From: Hymenopus coronatus
Taxonomy: Eukaryota > Arthropoda > Insecta > Mantodea > Hymenopodidae
Direction of reading: 5' to 3'
Assembly (NCBI GenBank): GCA_030762935.1
Contig: CM060880.1
Location: 14,501,001-14,565,000, forward strand
Length of the DNA: 64,000 nucleotides
In this document: piece by piece, positions 22,491 to 34,980 of the stretch
Numbering within the stretch: the stretch's first letter is position 1
Layout: each line of letters begins with the position of its first letter
Position numbers and translations under genes: made by a program
The notes under the pieces: model-generated
The model's input: the letters and a program-made list of their open reading frames with translations, nothing else
What the model was told of the DNA's origin: nothing
The model's database searches: none

Positions 22491-23467
22491 ATCTATCGAG
22501 CCTTAAGGTACTCGAAACTGAAATTTCCAAAGCTTGCATTTTTCAAGCAATTTTTTTTTTTTTTTTACATACGCAATTATGTGATACAATTATCCATAGG
22601 ATTTGAGTTTCATGCCGATATAGTTAATCATTTTGGATTTAAAAAATAATTTTAAGTATTTTATTATGCCAATTACTCAAAAGTTGTGCACGATGCATAA
22701 ATTACTTTTTTTGGAAAACCTAAAATATTAGTACATCTGTTTCATACTAGTAAATAAAATTAAAATTCGCATTTAGAATTTTTGTTACTCTTCTGGTTGC
22801 TTCAGAAAAAATTTAAACCTTTACATATTATTATTTATTTTAATTTTCATTTGTAACAAATCTCATATGTCAAAACATAAGCAGTAGAGAAAGTAAAAAC
22901 ACGATGGTTACGATGTGTGATTGCTTCAAGAAAAGAGAAGAATGGAAGAGGCTTTGAGGGTACCTGTCTTGTCCAGAGAACTATTGTGAATCCCGATATG
23001 TCGGTATGTTTGGAAGAGCTGGTATGGAGGACACAAGGAACTGTTTTAAAGACCCCCATGAGCACGTGCCAGGCTGGCTGGACGGCAGTCGTGGAAGTCA
23101 TTAGCGGTCTACGGGTGCGGCGTCCCATAAGGACCGCCATTCTTTGGGAGTCTTCAGGCGGAACAGCGACATCTGTTTCCGTTCATTTCTTGTGGCTTCG
23201 ACTCCCGGCGACATGTAAACTATTCTTTATTCAGTCTCGTGACTTCGATGCGACCCAAATGTCTATTAAAGGGCTCAGAGCAGCTGTACACTGGCGGATG
23301 TATGTAAGCTGTACGTGTGTATTATAAACTTTTGTCATCGGTACATCAGAAAATGTTACAAAAAGAGTTTAGTAATGCTAGTCCGCTCGATGTTCAGTTG
23401 TTTCTCACTATTGCATAAAAATAGTATGGAATTTTAAGAGAAGCATGGTCTCTTTTTGTTGTTTTTT
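22491..23467. other. Sequence without a recognised feature
   Basis: AT-rich to 22870, then less so. The 136-codon open frame at 22917-23327 (+), longest in the window, overlaps a 97-codon frame on the other strand. Neither shows a domain, signal peptide or transmembrane segment I recognise. Confidence 0.4.
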
Positions 23468-23599
23468 ACTTTCTTATACGTACTATGTACATAGTGTAAA
23501 GAGAAGGTATTGCACTCCACCCAAAAATTCGATACCGAGATTTCACCGGAAATACATGTTTTGAGACCCCCTCAATCCACTTTTTTTAGAAAAAGGCCT

Positions 23600-23636
<37 letters not shown>

Positions 23637-23682
23637 TAGCATAGCTCAAAAACTAAAAGATACTTAAATGCCAAACTTGGTG
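23468..23682 (-). mobile_element. HINE-like 3' fragment with a (CT)n tract
   Basis: The hairpin (23473-23512) and adjacent blocks are present. The CA position is replaced by a CT array (23602-23632). It stops after 'tgccaaacttggt' with no 5' half. Confidence 0.75.
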
Positions 23683-24189
23683 ACGAAATTATTTTACAGG
23701 CATTTTGTACTGGGATGCTGCTAAAGTTCAAACAAGCCACCATTTGTTGTCCAAATGCACTATTGACTGGTTTTAAAAACCAGGAAGGTAATACAGATTT
23801 CCAGCGGCGTTTTCAGGGACACACGCGGTATTAGCTGCCCAGTAGCTCATGGTCCCTGGCAGGTATGCAATCACTCGGCAGTTCAGTAAGCATTTCCATC
23901 TACACTGCTGGGCTCACTCCTGCAGCCATGCTGACGGCAGTAGTGTCAACTTTGATGTATATATTCTCGCAATATTAGTCCCTCGAAACGTACCATTAAA
24001 GGCATTCAGTTTCATGCACTATATTTCGCTTAAAAGATAAGTTTTCATCTCAAAAGGTTATCAAAACGGACTTATTTTCACTGAAGGAGTAAGACGAACT
24101 AGAAGAATCACTGCAATCATCTCCCAGCCACGACGCTATCCACCATAGGAGTAAAACAAAAGAGAGACGAAACGAAAGGTGACTTCCCT
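23683..24189. other. Sequence without a recognised feature
   Basis: No match to any repeat family in the window; no exon recognised. Confidence 0.45.
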
Positions 24190-24709
24190 TCTAAGAAAAG
24201 TAGGCAATTTAAAATTGAAACCAATAACAATGAATGTCTCGGAAACGGTTAACTCTACCAACGTAAATTGTGTTTTTACGAGTTCTACATTTTTGTGGCG
24301 TAAGTTTTTGCCTACCTCTTAAGGTTTACTAGTTATGCAAAATTCATCAAGAATGCAGAGGTTTTCAGAGGCTTTTCTCAGAAAACTCTAGATATTCATT
24401 TTATTTATTATGTAAATATCCTAAATATACGGATTTTTATTCAAAATCGTTAGCCATTTTTGAATAAACATTTTCAAAAACCTACGTAAAGGGTACTTTG
24501 AGGTGGGGGAATTTTCTTGAAAATCTTCATGTCACATCCTTGGAAGATACAAAACTTAAAAACCAAACTTGGTATTTAAGGGTATTTTCCTTTTTGAGCT
24601 ATGCCGAACACACACATGCACACAGAGCTTTTTCTGTAAATGTTATTTTCTGCTTCCGCGGTCTCAAAACATGTATTTCTGGGGAAATCTCGGTGTAGAA
24701 TTTTTGGGT
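24190..24709 (+). mobile_element. HINE-like element, diverged, both ends truncated
   Basis: Covers the middle to 'gaatttttgggtg' and lacks the 5' end and hairpin. A fragment of the family's first 130 bp in minus orientation follows (24716-24760). Confidence 0.68.
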
Positions 24710-24776
24710 GAAGGAACTAAGAAGTAAGGCCATTCTGCTAATGCTTATCTCGATTAGCTGCGATAGAAATAATACA

Positions 24777-25614
24777 TTTTACTTTCTCTACACATACTAT
24801 GTACATAGTGTACAGAGAAGGTATTGTATTGCACCCAAAATTCGATACCGAGATTTCACCGGAAATACATGTTTTGGGTACTTCTCAATCCAAAAAAAAA
24901 AAAAAATTTACAAAAAGGTCCGCATGTGTGTGTGTCGGTAAGCGTGTGTCTGTGGACAGCATAGCTCAAAAAAGAAAATTTGGTTTCTTCCAAGAATGAG
25001 ACACGAAGATTTTCAAGAAAATCCCCCCACCCCCAACTACCCTTTACATGGAAAATTTTTCGAAATCTTTGATTTTCTCAAAAATGGCTCAAACGATTTT
25101 GATTAAAATATCGTATATTAAACATATTTACCTCACAAATAATATGTATATCTTGAATTTTCTGAGAATAGTCTCTGAAAACTACTTTATTCTGCATGAA
25201 TTTTACGGAATTTTGCATAACTACTAAACCGTATGAGATACACAAAATCTTACCACACAAGAAATGCAAAGCACATTAAAACACACAATTTATGTCATAT
25301 ACTTTTTTTCGTGGAGTTGGTCGTTTTTGAGATATTCCTTGTTTTTTGTTTCAATTTTAAAAACTTATACATTTCTCATACAGGAATTTGTGTCCATACA
25401 AACAAAGGAAATTACGTCACATAGCAACCATCTCTTGACGAATACTTTAGCCTATGCTACTCCCCTATTTCCCTTCTACTTGCATGGAAGCAAGTAATAA
25501 GTCTGTTTCTACTATTTTTTTTTTTTTTTTTCGATTAGCATGAAGTTAATAGAAGCATTAGCTTTTTAACAATAATTTGTTGCAGAGGTGTAGAGGGTCA
25601 TGTGAATGGAAATT
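24777..25614 (-). mobile_element. HINE-like element, near full length
   Basis: Hairpin end at 24779-24818. The 5' end decays at 'ggtcatgtgaatggaaatta'. It carries a poly-A tract (24892-24906) and a poly-T run at 25516-25531. Confidence 0.84.
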
Positions 25615-26177
25615 ATGAGAATTATTAATACCACAATGAAAAGTTTTAACTACGAAATTTAATACATCCTAAAATGTCTTTAAATGTGAAATATAGAGGC
25701 AATTTTATGTATGGAAATAAATATAGTATTATTTTACTGAATATATTTCGGGGTAAAATCACCCTGGGCCTTTCAATTATAACAGGAGTGCAAATCCACA
25801 TTTAACTGATGTAAATACTTTTACACGTGCTTTTTGCATGTCGATATTTGCAGTACCGCCTCTGGCCTTCAAAAGCAGAGGGACGAGTGTCCCTTATTGT
25901 CGTTCTAAAACTCGGGCAAGTCTAATGCACCTTTCACGAGATATAAGCGAAGACTTTACACCATTATTCGACGTAAGCATTCAGTTTCTCGCGCAATATG
26001 CTACGCAATATCATGCAACACAAGGATTCTGCATTCCTTCCTCTATGCATTGCCTGCTGTTTAACAACAGACGTTCGTAATGCAAAATGTTATAGGGCCT
26101 ACTGTACATAAATGCTCTTCTATCTGGCCGTGCCACGCCATATCTCATTTCCCTCAAGAGGTTATGGCAGTCTCTTT
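25615..26177. other. Sequence without a recognised feature
   Basis: No repeat match. The 80-codon frame at 25838-26080 (+) is unrecognised. Confidence 0.45.
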
Positions 26178-27086
26178 GATGGAATACAATACTTCTCTAC
26201 ATACTATGTATTTAAGATAGTACCTACTTGTAGGGAAAGTAAAAAAATCTGATGTGTTCCATTCACATGACTTTCTCTACATCTCTGCAACAAATTATTG
26301 TTAAAAAGCTTCTGATTCTATTTGCTTCATGCTAATCGAGAACAAATTAACAGAAATGGTCTTATTACTAGCTTCCTTAAAAGTAGAAGCGAAATAAGAA
26401 GTACCATAGGTTAAAGTGATAGTCAAAAGCTGGTTGCTATATGACTGAGTTCCTTTGTTAGTATGGACAGGAGTTGATAAATTCCTGTATGAGAAAAGAA
26501 TGTTTTTAAAGCTGAATCCCCCCCCCAAAAAGGAATATCTAAAAAACAATCAAATCCACGAAAAAAATGTATATAACAGAAATTGTGTATTTTAACGTGC
26601 TCTACATTTTTGTGTAGTAAGTTTTTATGTATCTGTTACGGTTTAACAGTTATGCAAAATTCCATAAAGTTTATCCAGAATAAAGTAGTCTTCAGAGGCT
26701 ATTCCCAGAAAATTCAAGATATACATTTTATTTGTGAGGTGAATATCTTTAGTATACGACATTTTAATAAAATCGTTAGAGCCATTTTTTAGAAAATAAA
26801 AATTTTCGAAAAAAAGTTCCATGTAAAGGGTAGCTTAGGGTGGGGGGATTTTTTTTTTCAAAATGTTCATGTCGCATCCCTGGAAGATACTAAATTTAAA
26901 TACCAAGTTTGGTATTTTACCGTCTTTTCGTTTTTGAGTTATCGTGTTCACAGACACACGGACACACAGACCTTTTCTGAAAATACCTTTTTTGGATACA
27001 GGAGACCTTAATCTCGGTATTGAATTTTTTGGTGGAGTGCTATACCTTCTCTATACACTATGTACATAGTACTTATAGAGAAAGTA
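26178..27086 (+). mobile_element. HINE-like 3' fragment plus full copy in tandem
   Basis: A diverged 3' end (26178-26245, finishing 'tagggaaagtaaaaaaa') is followed at once by a copy starting TCTGATGTGTTCC at 26248 and ending at its hairpin near 27086. The A run of the older end is the likely landing site. Confidence 0.82.
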
Positions 27087-27768
27087 AAAATATCTGCATA
27101 TAATAATGTGTTTAAAGCTGAAAGCTATAACTGAATGTTTACACCATGTTATTAGATCTTGGTGACAGCGTAGGATTAGAAAAGGACGAAGCTAATGGCA
27201 ACATGTATGCATTAAATAAAGACAGAGATATCCCAATTAGCTGCATACTGTCTTTAAAGGTTGAGACAGCATGACGTCTCTCCTAGCCTAATTCCCCGGA
27301 TGGTGTTTGACTGATTTCCTAAAATATAGTAGATATGCGACACTTGAAAGATTTGAAGGCTGGCAGGGAAGTTGCCAGATGAGATGAGTCACCAGACACT
27401 TCTGACATTTTGTGTAGAGGGAGTGTTTGTCTTCTCCTGATCCTACACAACTTGTGCGCCGTCCATTGTCTGAAGGCAGTGAGCCGCGGCGACACGACTG
27501 TGCGTGAGGTGACGCAATTCCGACGCGGTGTCGTCCTTTTGAGTCATCCGGCCCATCCTCTAAGTGCTACACATTCAAAATTGTCTACTTAACGACAAAT
27601 ATTACCATATATACAATATTTTAGGTTCAAGTCTACATTGATTCCACTTTTCTGTTGTATTCGTAGAATAGAAGTAGTTTGTATCTATGTATCTGAACAG
27701 CAAAACGAACACTCCCATAATATTAAATAAATATTAAACTCCGCATCTTCGAAAGACGCGACACAACT
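27087..27768. other. Sequence without a recognised feature
   Basis: No shared repeat and no recognisable exon; the 60-codon frame at 27410-27592 is unremarkable. Confidence 0.45.
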
Positions 27769-28329
27769 TTTTACTTTCTCTACGCGTACTATGTCTGCAT
27801 AGAGAAGGTATTGATTGTAATGCACCCAAAAATTCCATACCGAGATTTCACCGAAAATACATGTCTTGGGTCCCCTTGAGTCCAAAAAAAAAAAAACATT
27901 TCTGGAAAAAAAATCCGTATTTAAGTTTGGTATCTTCCCAGGATACGGCACGAAGATTTTCAAGAAAATCGCCGTACCCCCCCCCCCCCCAGCTATCCTT
28001 TACATGGAACAGTTTACGAAAATTTTGATTTTCTCAAAAATGGCTCTAACGATTTTGATTAAAATATCGTATATTAAAGATATTTACCTGCCAAATAATA
28101 TGTATATCTTGAATTTTTCTGGGAATAGCCTCTGAAGGCTACTTTATTCTGGATTAATTTTACGGAATTTTGCATAACTGCTAAACCGTAAGAGATAGAC
28201 AAATACTTGCTATACAAAAAAATGTAGAGCTCGTTAAAACACACAATTTATGTTGTATACATTTTTTTTTTTTTTTCGTGGAGTTGATTGTTTTTTGGAT
28301 ATTCGTTGTTTTTTGGTTTCAGCTTTGAA
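27769..28329 (-). mobile_element. HINE-like element cut at a mariner junction
   Basis: A damaged hairpin opens the copy (ctacgcgtactatgtctgca). A 14-C run lies at 27977-27990. It stops at 'tttcagctttgaaa', where mariner transposase sequence begins, so the remaining 5' 250 bp of the element are lost. Confidence 0.8.
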
Positions 28330-28614
28330 ACATTGACTTTAAGACGTTTGCTAAGAGCCATTCAAAACAAACGAAGAGGATCAATGGGCAATTTTCGATC
28401 ATCCACCGTATAGTCCTGACCTGGCACCCAGCGTCTTTCACCTTTTCCCTGAACTAAAGACGTGGCTAGGACAGCACATTCAAACCAGCGAAGATCTTCA
28501 AAACAACGTCAATGCTCATTTGAAATCATTGGCGGCAACATTTTTGAAGCGGATATTGCAAAGCTTGTGCACAAGTACGATAAATGTCTCAATCTTTTCC
28601 GTGATTATGTTTAA
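28330..28614 (+). pseudogene. mariner transposase, C-terminal pseudogene
   Basis: Translation gives three pieces typical of mariner transposases. LRRLLRAIQNKRRG (28340-28381) comes from the middle of the catalytic domain. DHPPYSPDLAPSVFHLF follows at 28397-28447; in this family this motif carries the third catalytic aspartate. FEADIAKLVHKYDKCLN lies near the C terminus and ends at TAA (28612-28614). The stretch that should separate the first two pieces, with the second catalytic Asp, is deleted. A one-base frameshift lies near 28540 in the 'catttttgaag' region. A cut-and-paste transposase in life, it cannot be functional here. Confidence 0.85.
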
Positions 28615-28689
28615 AAGTAACCATAAGAGTACAAAACTTTAAGTAATTAAATAATTGTTTTCTATGAATTTGTCTTTTATTTATAGCCT

Positions 28690-29060
28690 ATCGGAGGCTG
28701 GATCAAATCTTTTAAAAGTCATCACTATGCGATACAATTGAAATTCGGTTCTCTTTGCACGGCCAGGAATAAAACAACAGAGGAGTGAAACGAATGACAA
28801 CTTTCCGTTGGAGCAGAAGTAGTATTTTAAAATTGAAGTCAACTATAAGGAATATCTCGGAAATTGGTAACTCTACAGATTACATATATCTATAATAAAA
28901 AGACGTCCAGAATTAAGTGAACTTCATATGCTTTTCCTTGAAAATGTAATATATAGGTAAGTTATATTTCTCATGTAAATATCAAATGTATTACGATCAT
29001 ATAAAGCAATTTTTGAGAAGAGGGCATCATTTTCATATGGGGGGGGGGGGGGAATTAAGG
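28690..29060 (+). mobile_element. Diverged HINE-like remnant
   Basis: Weak matches run through 'caaggaatatctcggaaa'-type and 'tatttctcatgtaaatatc' blocks. A 14-G run at 29039-29052 sits where other copies have GGGGTGGGGGG. Confidence 0.5.
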
Positions 29061-29110
29061 TGGAGGAAACATGTTGATCCTAAATTCTATATACATATAA
29101 TTTCCTTCTT

Positions 29111-29305
29111 CTTACCTTCTCTATACGAACTATGTACATAGTGTATAGAGAAGGTATTCAATTGCACCCAAAAGTTCGATCCCGAGATTTCACCGGAAAT
29201 ATACGTTTTGAGACTACCTGAATCCAAAAAAAGCATTTTTAGAAAAACGTCCGAGTGTGTTGTTGCAGAGATGTATCGAAAGTCATGTGAATGGAACACA
29301 CCAGA
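29111..29305 (-). mobile_element. Minimal HINE-like element (about 195 bp)
   Basis: The 3' hairpin and adjacent 110 bp join directly to the last 50 bp of the 5' end (tgttgcagagatgta...GGAACACACCAGA). The middle 650 bp is deleted between short TGT repeats. Both termini are intact, the arrangement expected of a deletion derivative that could still be mobilised in trans. Confidence 0.75.
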
Positions 29306-29312
29306 TTTTTTT

Positions 29313-29510
29313 CTTTACATCCTTTAATTTAGTTGGTCATATCGGGATCTCGGGGTCCATGGAGCTTAAAGTTACTCGACATTCGTCTTCTCAGGATAAG
29401 GGAAAACCCCGAGGAAAACCTTATCCGGGTAACTCACTCTAAGCGAGATTCGAACTCACGACCTGTTGAATGTGAAGCAGACACGCTACCACCACACTAC
29501 CGAGGCGGGC
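29313..29510 (-). repeat. SINE-A copy 3
   Basis: Tail 'catcctttaatttagttggt' at the left and tRNA-like head (gctaccaccacactaccgag) at the right. The middle segment 'gatgaatgaaattggtgaaa' is deleted. B-box side 'gagattcgaactcacgacc' at 29445-29463. Confidence 0.82.
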
Positions 29511-29686
29511 GACACGAAAACAGTCAAAGTAATACCACGAATGTTTTCATCTTGTCGAAAATTCACGACGGGAGTCAATTGTGCTAATAATTTATAGGAA
29601 GATGGTTTTATCAGGCCGTGATTGTAATACATTAGTGTTCAAATGGTAGATGACACATTCGACTATGTTTATTTATCGAATGTTTA

Positions 29687-30085
29687 TTACTTTCTCTACA
29701 CATACTATGTACATAGTGTATAGAGGAGGTTGCACCCAAAAATCTATGCCGAGATTTCACCGGAAATACAGGTTTTGGGACCAAAAAAAAAAGCATTGTG
29801 TGTGGACAGCATAGCTCAGAAACGAAAAGTACGTTAAATACCAAAACTGGAATTTAAATTCAGTTTCTTCAAAGGATGCGACATATTGAACCTAACTGCC
29901 AAGTTTATATACATATAATTTCCTTCTCTCTCTCTTTGACAAACACGCACAATCGGACTTCTTTCTAAAACCTTTATTACGATTTAGATCCTTCAAAACA
30001 AATATTTTGGTGAAATCTCAATATTAAATTTTTGGGTGGAATGCAATACTTACTCTACCTACAAGATATGTGATAGACAAAGTAT
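29687..30085. mobile_element. HINE-like fragments: minus 3' end and plus 3' end
   Basis: The minus-strand part (29687-29893) begins with the hairpin. A diverged plus-strand 3' part (29905-30085) ends 'ctctacctacaagatatgtg'. The hairpin ends face outward with about 10 bp between the two pieces. Confidence 0.62.
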
Positions 30086-30451
30086 AGTTAGTGGGTAGAG
30101 AAAGGTATACGACACGAACGTAAATTTGAGTATGTTTGGTGTTATCCACAGGGTTTAAGCGCCATTTGAAAATAAGTTTCCTGCTATAAGAATTTCGCCG
30201 CAGAGATCCCATTAGGGACCGATGCCAAGAAAGTGCGATGATGCAGATTGGCAAAATGGGCCCGCTACTGACATGAGGTAACACGAAAACCGTTAAAAAC
30301 TAGGCCACGGTGATAATAAAAAAGGTAGAAAATGCCAGCGGCGCACTTTTCGAGCGAAATGTCATCGAGAAGGTGCTGCGACCTTTTATAATGTAGAAGC
30401 TGACCGCTGTTTATACCACTAGGACAGGCATCAACCTACATTCCTGTCAGC
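30086..30451. other. Sequence without a recognised feature
   Basis: No repeat match; the minus-strand frame 30024-30284 starts in unique DNA and reads into a HINE fragment. No domain recognised. Confidence 0.45.
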
Positions 30452-31057
30452 TTTTTACTTTCTCTACACGTACTATGTACATAGTGTATAGAGAAGGTAT
30501 TGCATTCCACCCAAAAATTCAATACCGAGATTTCACCGGAAATAGATGTTTTAGGTCCGTGTGTGTCTGTGAGCACGATAACTCAAAAACGAAAAGTCGG
30601 TAAAATACGAAACTTGGTATTTATGTTTAGTATAATCCAAGGATGCGACACGAAAATTTCAAGAAAATCTCCCCACCCCCAACTACCCTTTACATGGAAC
30701 TTTTTTTCGAAAATGTTGATTTTCTCAAAAATGGCTGCAACGATTTTGATTAAAATATCGTATATTAAAGATATTTATTTGACAAATAAAATGCATATCT
30801 TGAATTTTCTGGGAATAGCCTCTGAAGACTAGTTTATTCTGGATGAATTTTACGGAATTTTACATAACTGCTAAACCGTAAGAGATGGACAAAAACTTAC
30901 CACACAAAAATGTAGAGCTCGTTAAAACACACAATTTATGTTATATACAGGGGGACCTAAAACATATATTTCCAGTGAAATCTCGGTATCGAATTTTTGG
31001 GTGAAATGCAATACTTTCTCTATACACTGTGTACATAGTACGTGTAGAGAAAGTAAA
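30452..31057. mobile_element. HINE-like composite with two outward 3' hairpin ends
   Basis: A minus-strand copy (30452-30946) runs from its hairpin to 'caatttatgttatata' and switches without a gap to a plus-strand 3' segment (30947-31057, 'cagggggacctaaaac' to GTGTAGAGAAAGTAAAA). Both outer ends are the 3' hairpin and no 5' end is present. Confidence 0.75.
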
Positions 31058-32159
31058 AATATTAGATATTTCTCCCCTTTAATTGTCCTTTGTTCTTTAC
31101 TTCAAAAACTTGGAAAAACAACTAATTTGACAGATGTTGCGTATGATGTAGATCAAAAGATGGCGGCTGGACACAAAAAGTACTTCATTTCCGCCCTTGC
31201 CCGCAAACCTCCCAGGCAGTAACCTTGATCTGTGTTAATGCATATCCTTTTACTCCTCTAAAGGAAGTATAGTTGTAACGTGGCCAACTGTATCAATCAG
31301 TCGTGGCCTGCACTAAGAGTTTCTAGACCTCCCAGCGAGACCGGTTATCAATACATCACACGTCGTTACTGACCAACTCAGTTAAACAGATGGCACTGCA
31401 GTCCACCAGCAAGAACTCGGCGCATTGGGTTTTCCTGAGCATAAGCAGACGTTTTAAACAACACACTCAAACAAATAGTTCTTTAAAACTCAGGAAACTA
31501 CAAAGAAATATAAATACGTAGAAAATAATATACAAAAGCACGGTTAAACAACCACAAATACCACAATGTGTAACAATAGTTTTTTATGAATGCAGTTAGG
31601 ACTCACGTGTTGTAACATTTGGGGTGACTCGTCGCTATTTCCAGAGAAAATCTCAGTTGGGAAGAAGTAATACCAGTTTAAATAACGCCAATATATCCTT
31701 ATTTATTCTCAGTAACCAACATACATAAAACTACTAAGAAAGCGCAAGAAAGGAAAGGAGAAAAACAATAACAAAGAAAAGCCAACAAATGAACATACAA
31801 AAGAGAAGAGGAAGAAGTGATACTTCGTCTGATTAGGTGCTATTGCTGTTATCCACGCACACTTTATCTTTTTATGTCATCAGTTTTGTTTTTCTGCTTA
31901 CAAAACCTCACAAATTTCCTGTAAAGAAAGACACCCCCTGATTATAAAAAGTGAAAAACTGCACATTATAATAAACGTATGACCGAACATCGGAATATGT
32001 GGCTGTTAATTCTGATTTAGCTTTATTCTGTTAGTATTATATTTGAGGACCACAGATCTTTTGTAATCAATTCGATTATAATGAATCCTTTTGTGGTATT
32101 CACTTAAATATACAATAAATAATTATATGAAAATAAATAAGGTGATAATGAAAAAAAAA
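31058..32159. other. Sequence without a recognised feature
   Basis: About 1.1 kb with no repeat shared in the window. A short frame from the HINE edge (to 31222) contains no known domain. AAGATGGCGGC at 31157-31167 matches a YY1/Pho-type site but stands alone. Confidence 0.4.
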
Positions 32160-32906
32160 TCTGATGTGTTCCATTCACATGAATTTCTTTACATCTCTGC
32201 AAGAAAATATTAAACAGTTTATGCTTCTATTTACTTCATGTTAATCGAGAAAAATTAGTCTTATTACTAGCTTCCCTGTAAGTAGAAGCGAAGTAAGGGA
32301 CTGCCATAGGTTAAAGTGACAGTCAAAAGCTGGTTGTTATGTGGACAGGAGTTGACAAATGCATGTATGACAAAAGCATAAGTTTTTCAAAGCAGAAACC
32401 AATAACAAGGAATATCTAAAAAAAAAACGATCAATTCCACGAAAAAAAAAGTATATTACATAAATTGTCTGCTTTAACGTGCTCTACATTTTTTGTGTGG
32501 TAAGTTTTTGTCCATCTCTTATGGTTTAGCAGTTATGCGTAATTCCGTAAAATTCATCCAGAATAAAGTAGCCTTCAGAGACTATTCCCAGAAAATTCAA
32601 GATATATCTACATTTTAACTGTCAGGTAAATGTATTTAATATACGATATTGTAACCAAAATTGTTAGCCATTTTTTATAAAATCAAAATTTTCGAAAAAA
32701 AGTTCCTCGTAAAGGGTAGTTGGGGGTGGGGTGATTTCCTTGAAAATCTTCGTGTCGCATCTTTGGAAGATACCAAACCTAAATACTTAGTTCGGTCTTT
32801 AACGGACTTTTCGCTTTTGAGCTATGCTGCCCACAGACACACACATACAGACAGACACACACACATGGGCATACACACCATGTACATAGTACGTGTAGAG
32901 AAAGTA
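32160..32906 (+). mobile_element. HINE-like element, deleted next to the hairpin
   Basis: Starts TCTGATGTGTTCC. The CA tract (32837-32864) runs straight into 'catacacaccatgtacatag', so the roughly 110 bp normally between them are lost, with half of the hairpin. It ends GTGTAGAGAAAGTAAAA. Confidence 0.83.
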
Positions 32907-33196
32907 AAAAGTATTTTAACTGCTTTGATGTTTATTATACTTAAATATAATGCAGTTCAAAATGTTGTTAATCTTACGACCATTCGATTTTATAGCATTT
33001 GCTTTGTTTTAAATACAATACTAGCTGTTGGAATTATCTGACTATTTTATTACGCTATGATCCATTTCAGATATTAGATTAACGAATAATATGTGGACTT
33101 GCTGTTATTTTGTTATTTTTTAAGGTCGAGAAAGGCTAAGTAACTAGTTTTCTTATATTCGCAATGTTCCAGCTAAGAGGACAACATTGAAAAAAC

Positions 33197-34038
33197 TGAT
33201 GTGTTCCATTCACATGACTTTCTCTATATCACTGCAACAAATTATTCTATTTACTTCATGCTAATCGAGAAAAAATTAGCAGAAATAGTCTTATTACTTG
33301 CTTCCTTGTAAGTAGAAGCGAAGTAAGGGAGTCCCATAGGTTAAAGTGACAGTCAAAAGCTGGTTGCTATGTGACTGAAGTTACTTTGTATGGACAGGAG
33401 TTGTCAAATTCATGTATGAGAAAAGCATAAGTTTTTATAGCTGAAACCAAAAACAAGGAATATCTCAAAAACAATCAACTCCACGAAAAAAATGTATATA
33501 ACATAAATTGCGTGTTTTAAGGTGCTCTACATTTTTAGTGTGGTAAGCTTTTGTCCATCTCTTACGGTTTAGCAGTTATGCAAAATTCCGAAAAATTAAC
33601 CCAGAATAAAGTAGTCTTCAGAGGCTATTCCCAAAAAATTCAAAATATACATTTTATTTGTCAGGTAAATATCTTTAATATACGATATTTTAATCAAAAT
33701 TGTTAGCGTCATTTTTTAGAAAATCAAAATTTTCGAAAAAAGTTCCATGTAAAGGGTAGTTGGGGGTGGGGGGATTTTTCTCAAAATCTTCGTGTCGTAT
33801 CCCTGAAAGATAATAAACTTAAATACCAAGTTTGGTATTTTACCGACTTTTCGTTTTTGAGTTATCCTGTTCACAGACACACGGACCTTTTTCTGAAAAT
33901 ACTTTCTTTTTTTTTTTTTTTTTTGGATAGAGGGGACCCTAAAACATATATTTCCGGTGAAATCTCGGTATCGAATTTTTTGGTGGAGTGCAATACCTTC
34001 TCTATACACTATGTACATAGCACGTATAGAGAAAGTAA
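33197..34038 (+). mobile_element. HINE-like element, full length
   Basis: Starts CTGATGTGTTCCATTCACAT after six A and ends GTATAGAGAAAGTAAAA. A 20-T run (33906-33925) marks the T tract; the CA tract is very short. Confidence 0.86.
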
Positions 34039-34229
34039 AAATATATGATGGTCTTGCGAGCTTTTGTAGGCATGACATGAAATAAAATAATTAATCTTAA
34101 CAAATGGAGAAGAATTACAATTTTCGCCTTGTGTCAAAGATTGTTTGTGCCAAGTGTGGTCCAAATCGGTGCAACGGTTTAGAAGTCTATATAAACATAC
34201 ATATTTTGACTTATAGATTAAGACTTCCT

Positions 34230-34945
34230 TCGTGGTAGAAGGAGAATAGACTATGCTAAAGCGATAGTCAAATGTTTTAAGAATGTATTTCACTTGTGCT
34301 TTTACAATGACTACATTTTTGTAGTAAAGTTAGCTGTATCTTGCGGTCAGTTACACAAGAATCATCCAGAATGAAGAAAAGTTATTCCCAGAAAATACAA
34401 GATACACATCTTATCGGTCGTAAAATGTCAAAAATAAAGTGGCTCTATCGGTATTTTAATTAAAATGCCGTGTATCTAAGATATTTATATGACAAATAAA
34501 ACGTATATTTTGAATTTTCTGGGAATAGCCTCTGAAGACCTCTTTATTCTGGATGAGTTTTGCAGATTTTTGCTTAACGGTTAAACCGTAAGAGATAAAC
34601 AAAAACTTACTGCACAAGAAATGTAGATCCTGTTAAAACACACACTTTAAGTCATACGCTTTTCTTATAGAGTTGGCCGATTTAGAGAGACTCCTAGGTT
34701 TCTCAAACGGGACCATGCTGAGCGAACCGAACCTCAATTGTGTCACATAGCAAACACAGTTTAAAACATTTGACTATCGATTTAGTCTAGTGTATTCCCT
34801 TATTTCCCTTCTACTTACAAGGAAGCAAGTACTAACACCAATTCTGCTAATATTTATCTCGATTAGCTTTATGTAATAAAAGAATAACCTTTTGTAAGAA
34901 TACTTTGTATATGGAACAGCAAGAGAAAGTTATGTGAATGGATTG
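34230..34945. mobile_element. Inverted pair of diverged HINE-like fragments, 5' sides outward
   Basis: A plus-strand piece (34230-34430) is followed by a minus-strand piece (34455-34945) ending 'agagaaagttatgtgaatgg'. The hairpin and CA portions are absent between them. Confidence 0.6.
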
Positions 34946-34980
34946 CAGCATTCAATAGCCAGTGTCAGTGCACTCTTATA

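Noticed and set aside
22917..23327. 136-codon open frame as a host gene
   Set aside because: No recognisable domain, a long overlapping frame on the opposite strand, and no splice or promoter context that can be judged from sequence alone.
31157..31167. AAGATGGCGGC as a YY1/Pho promoter element
   Set aside because: A single 11-bp match without other promoter or exon evidence is not enough.
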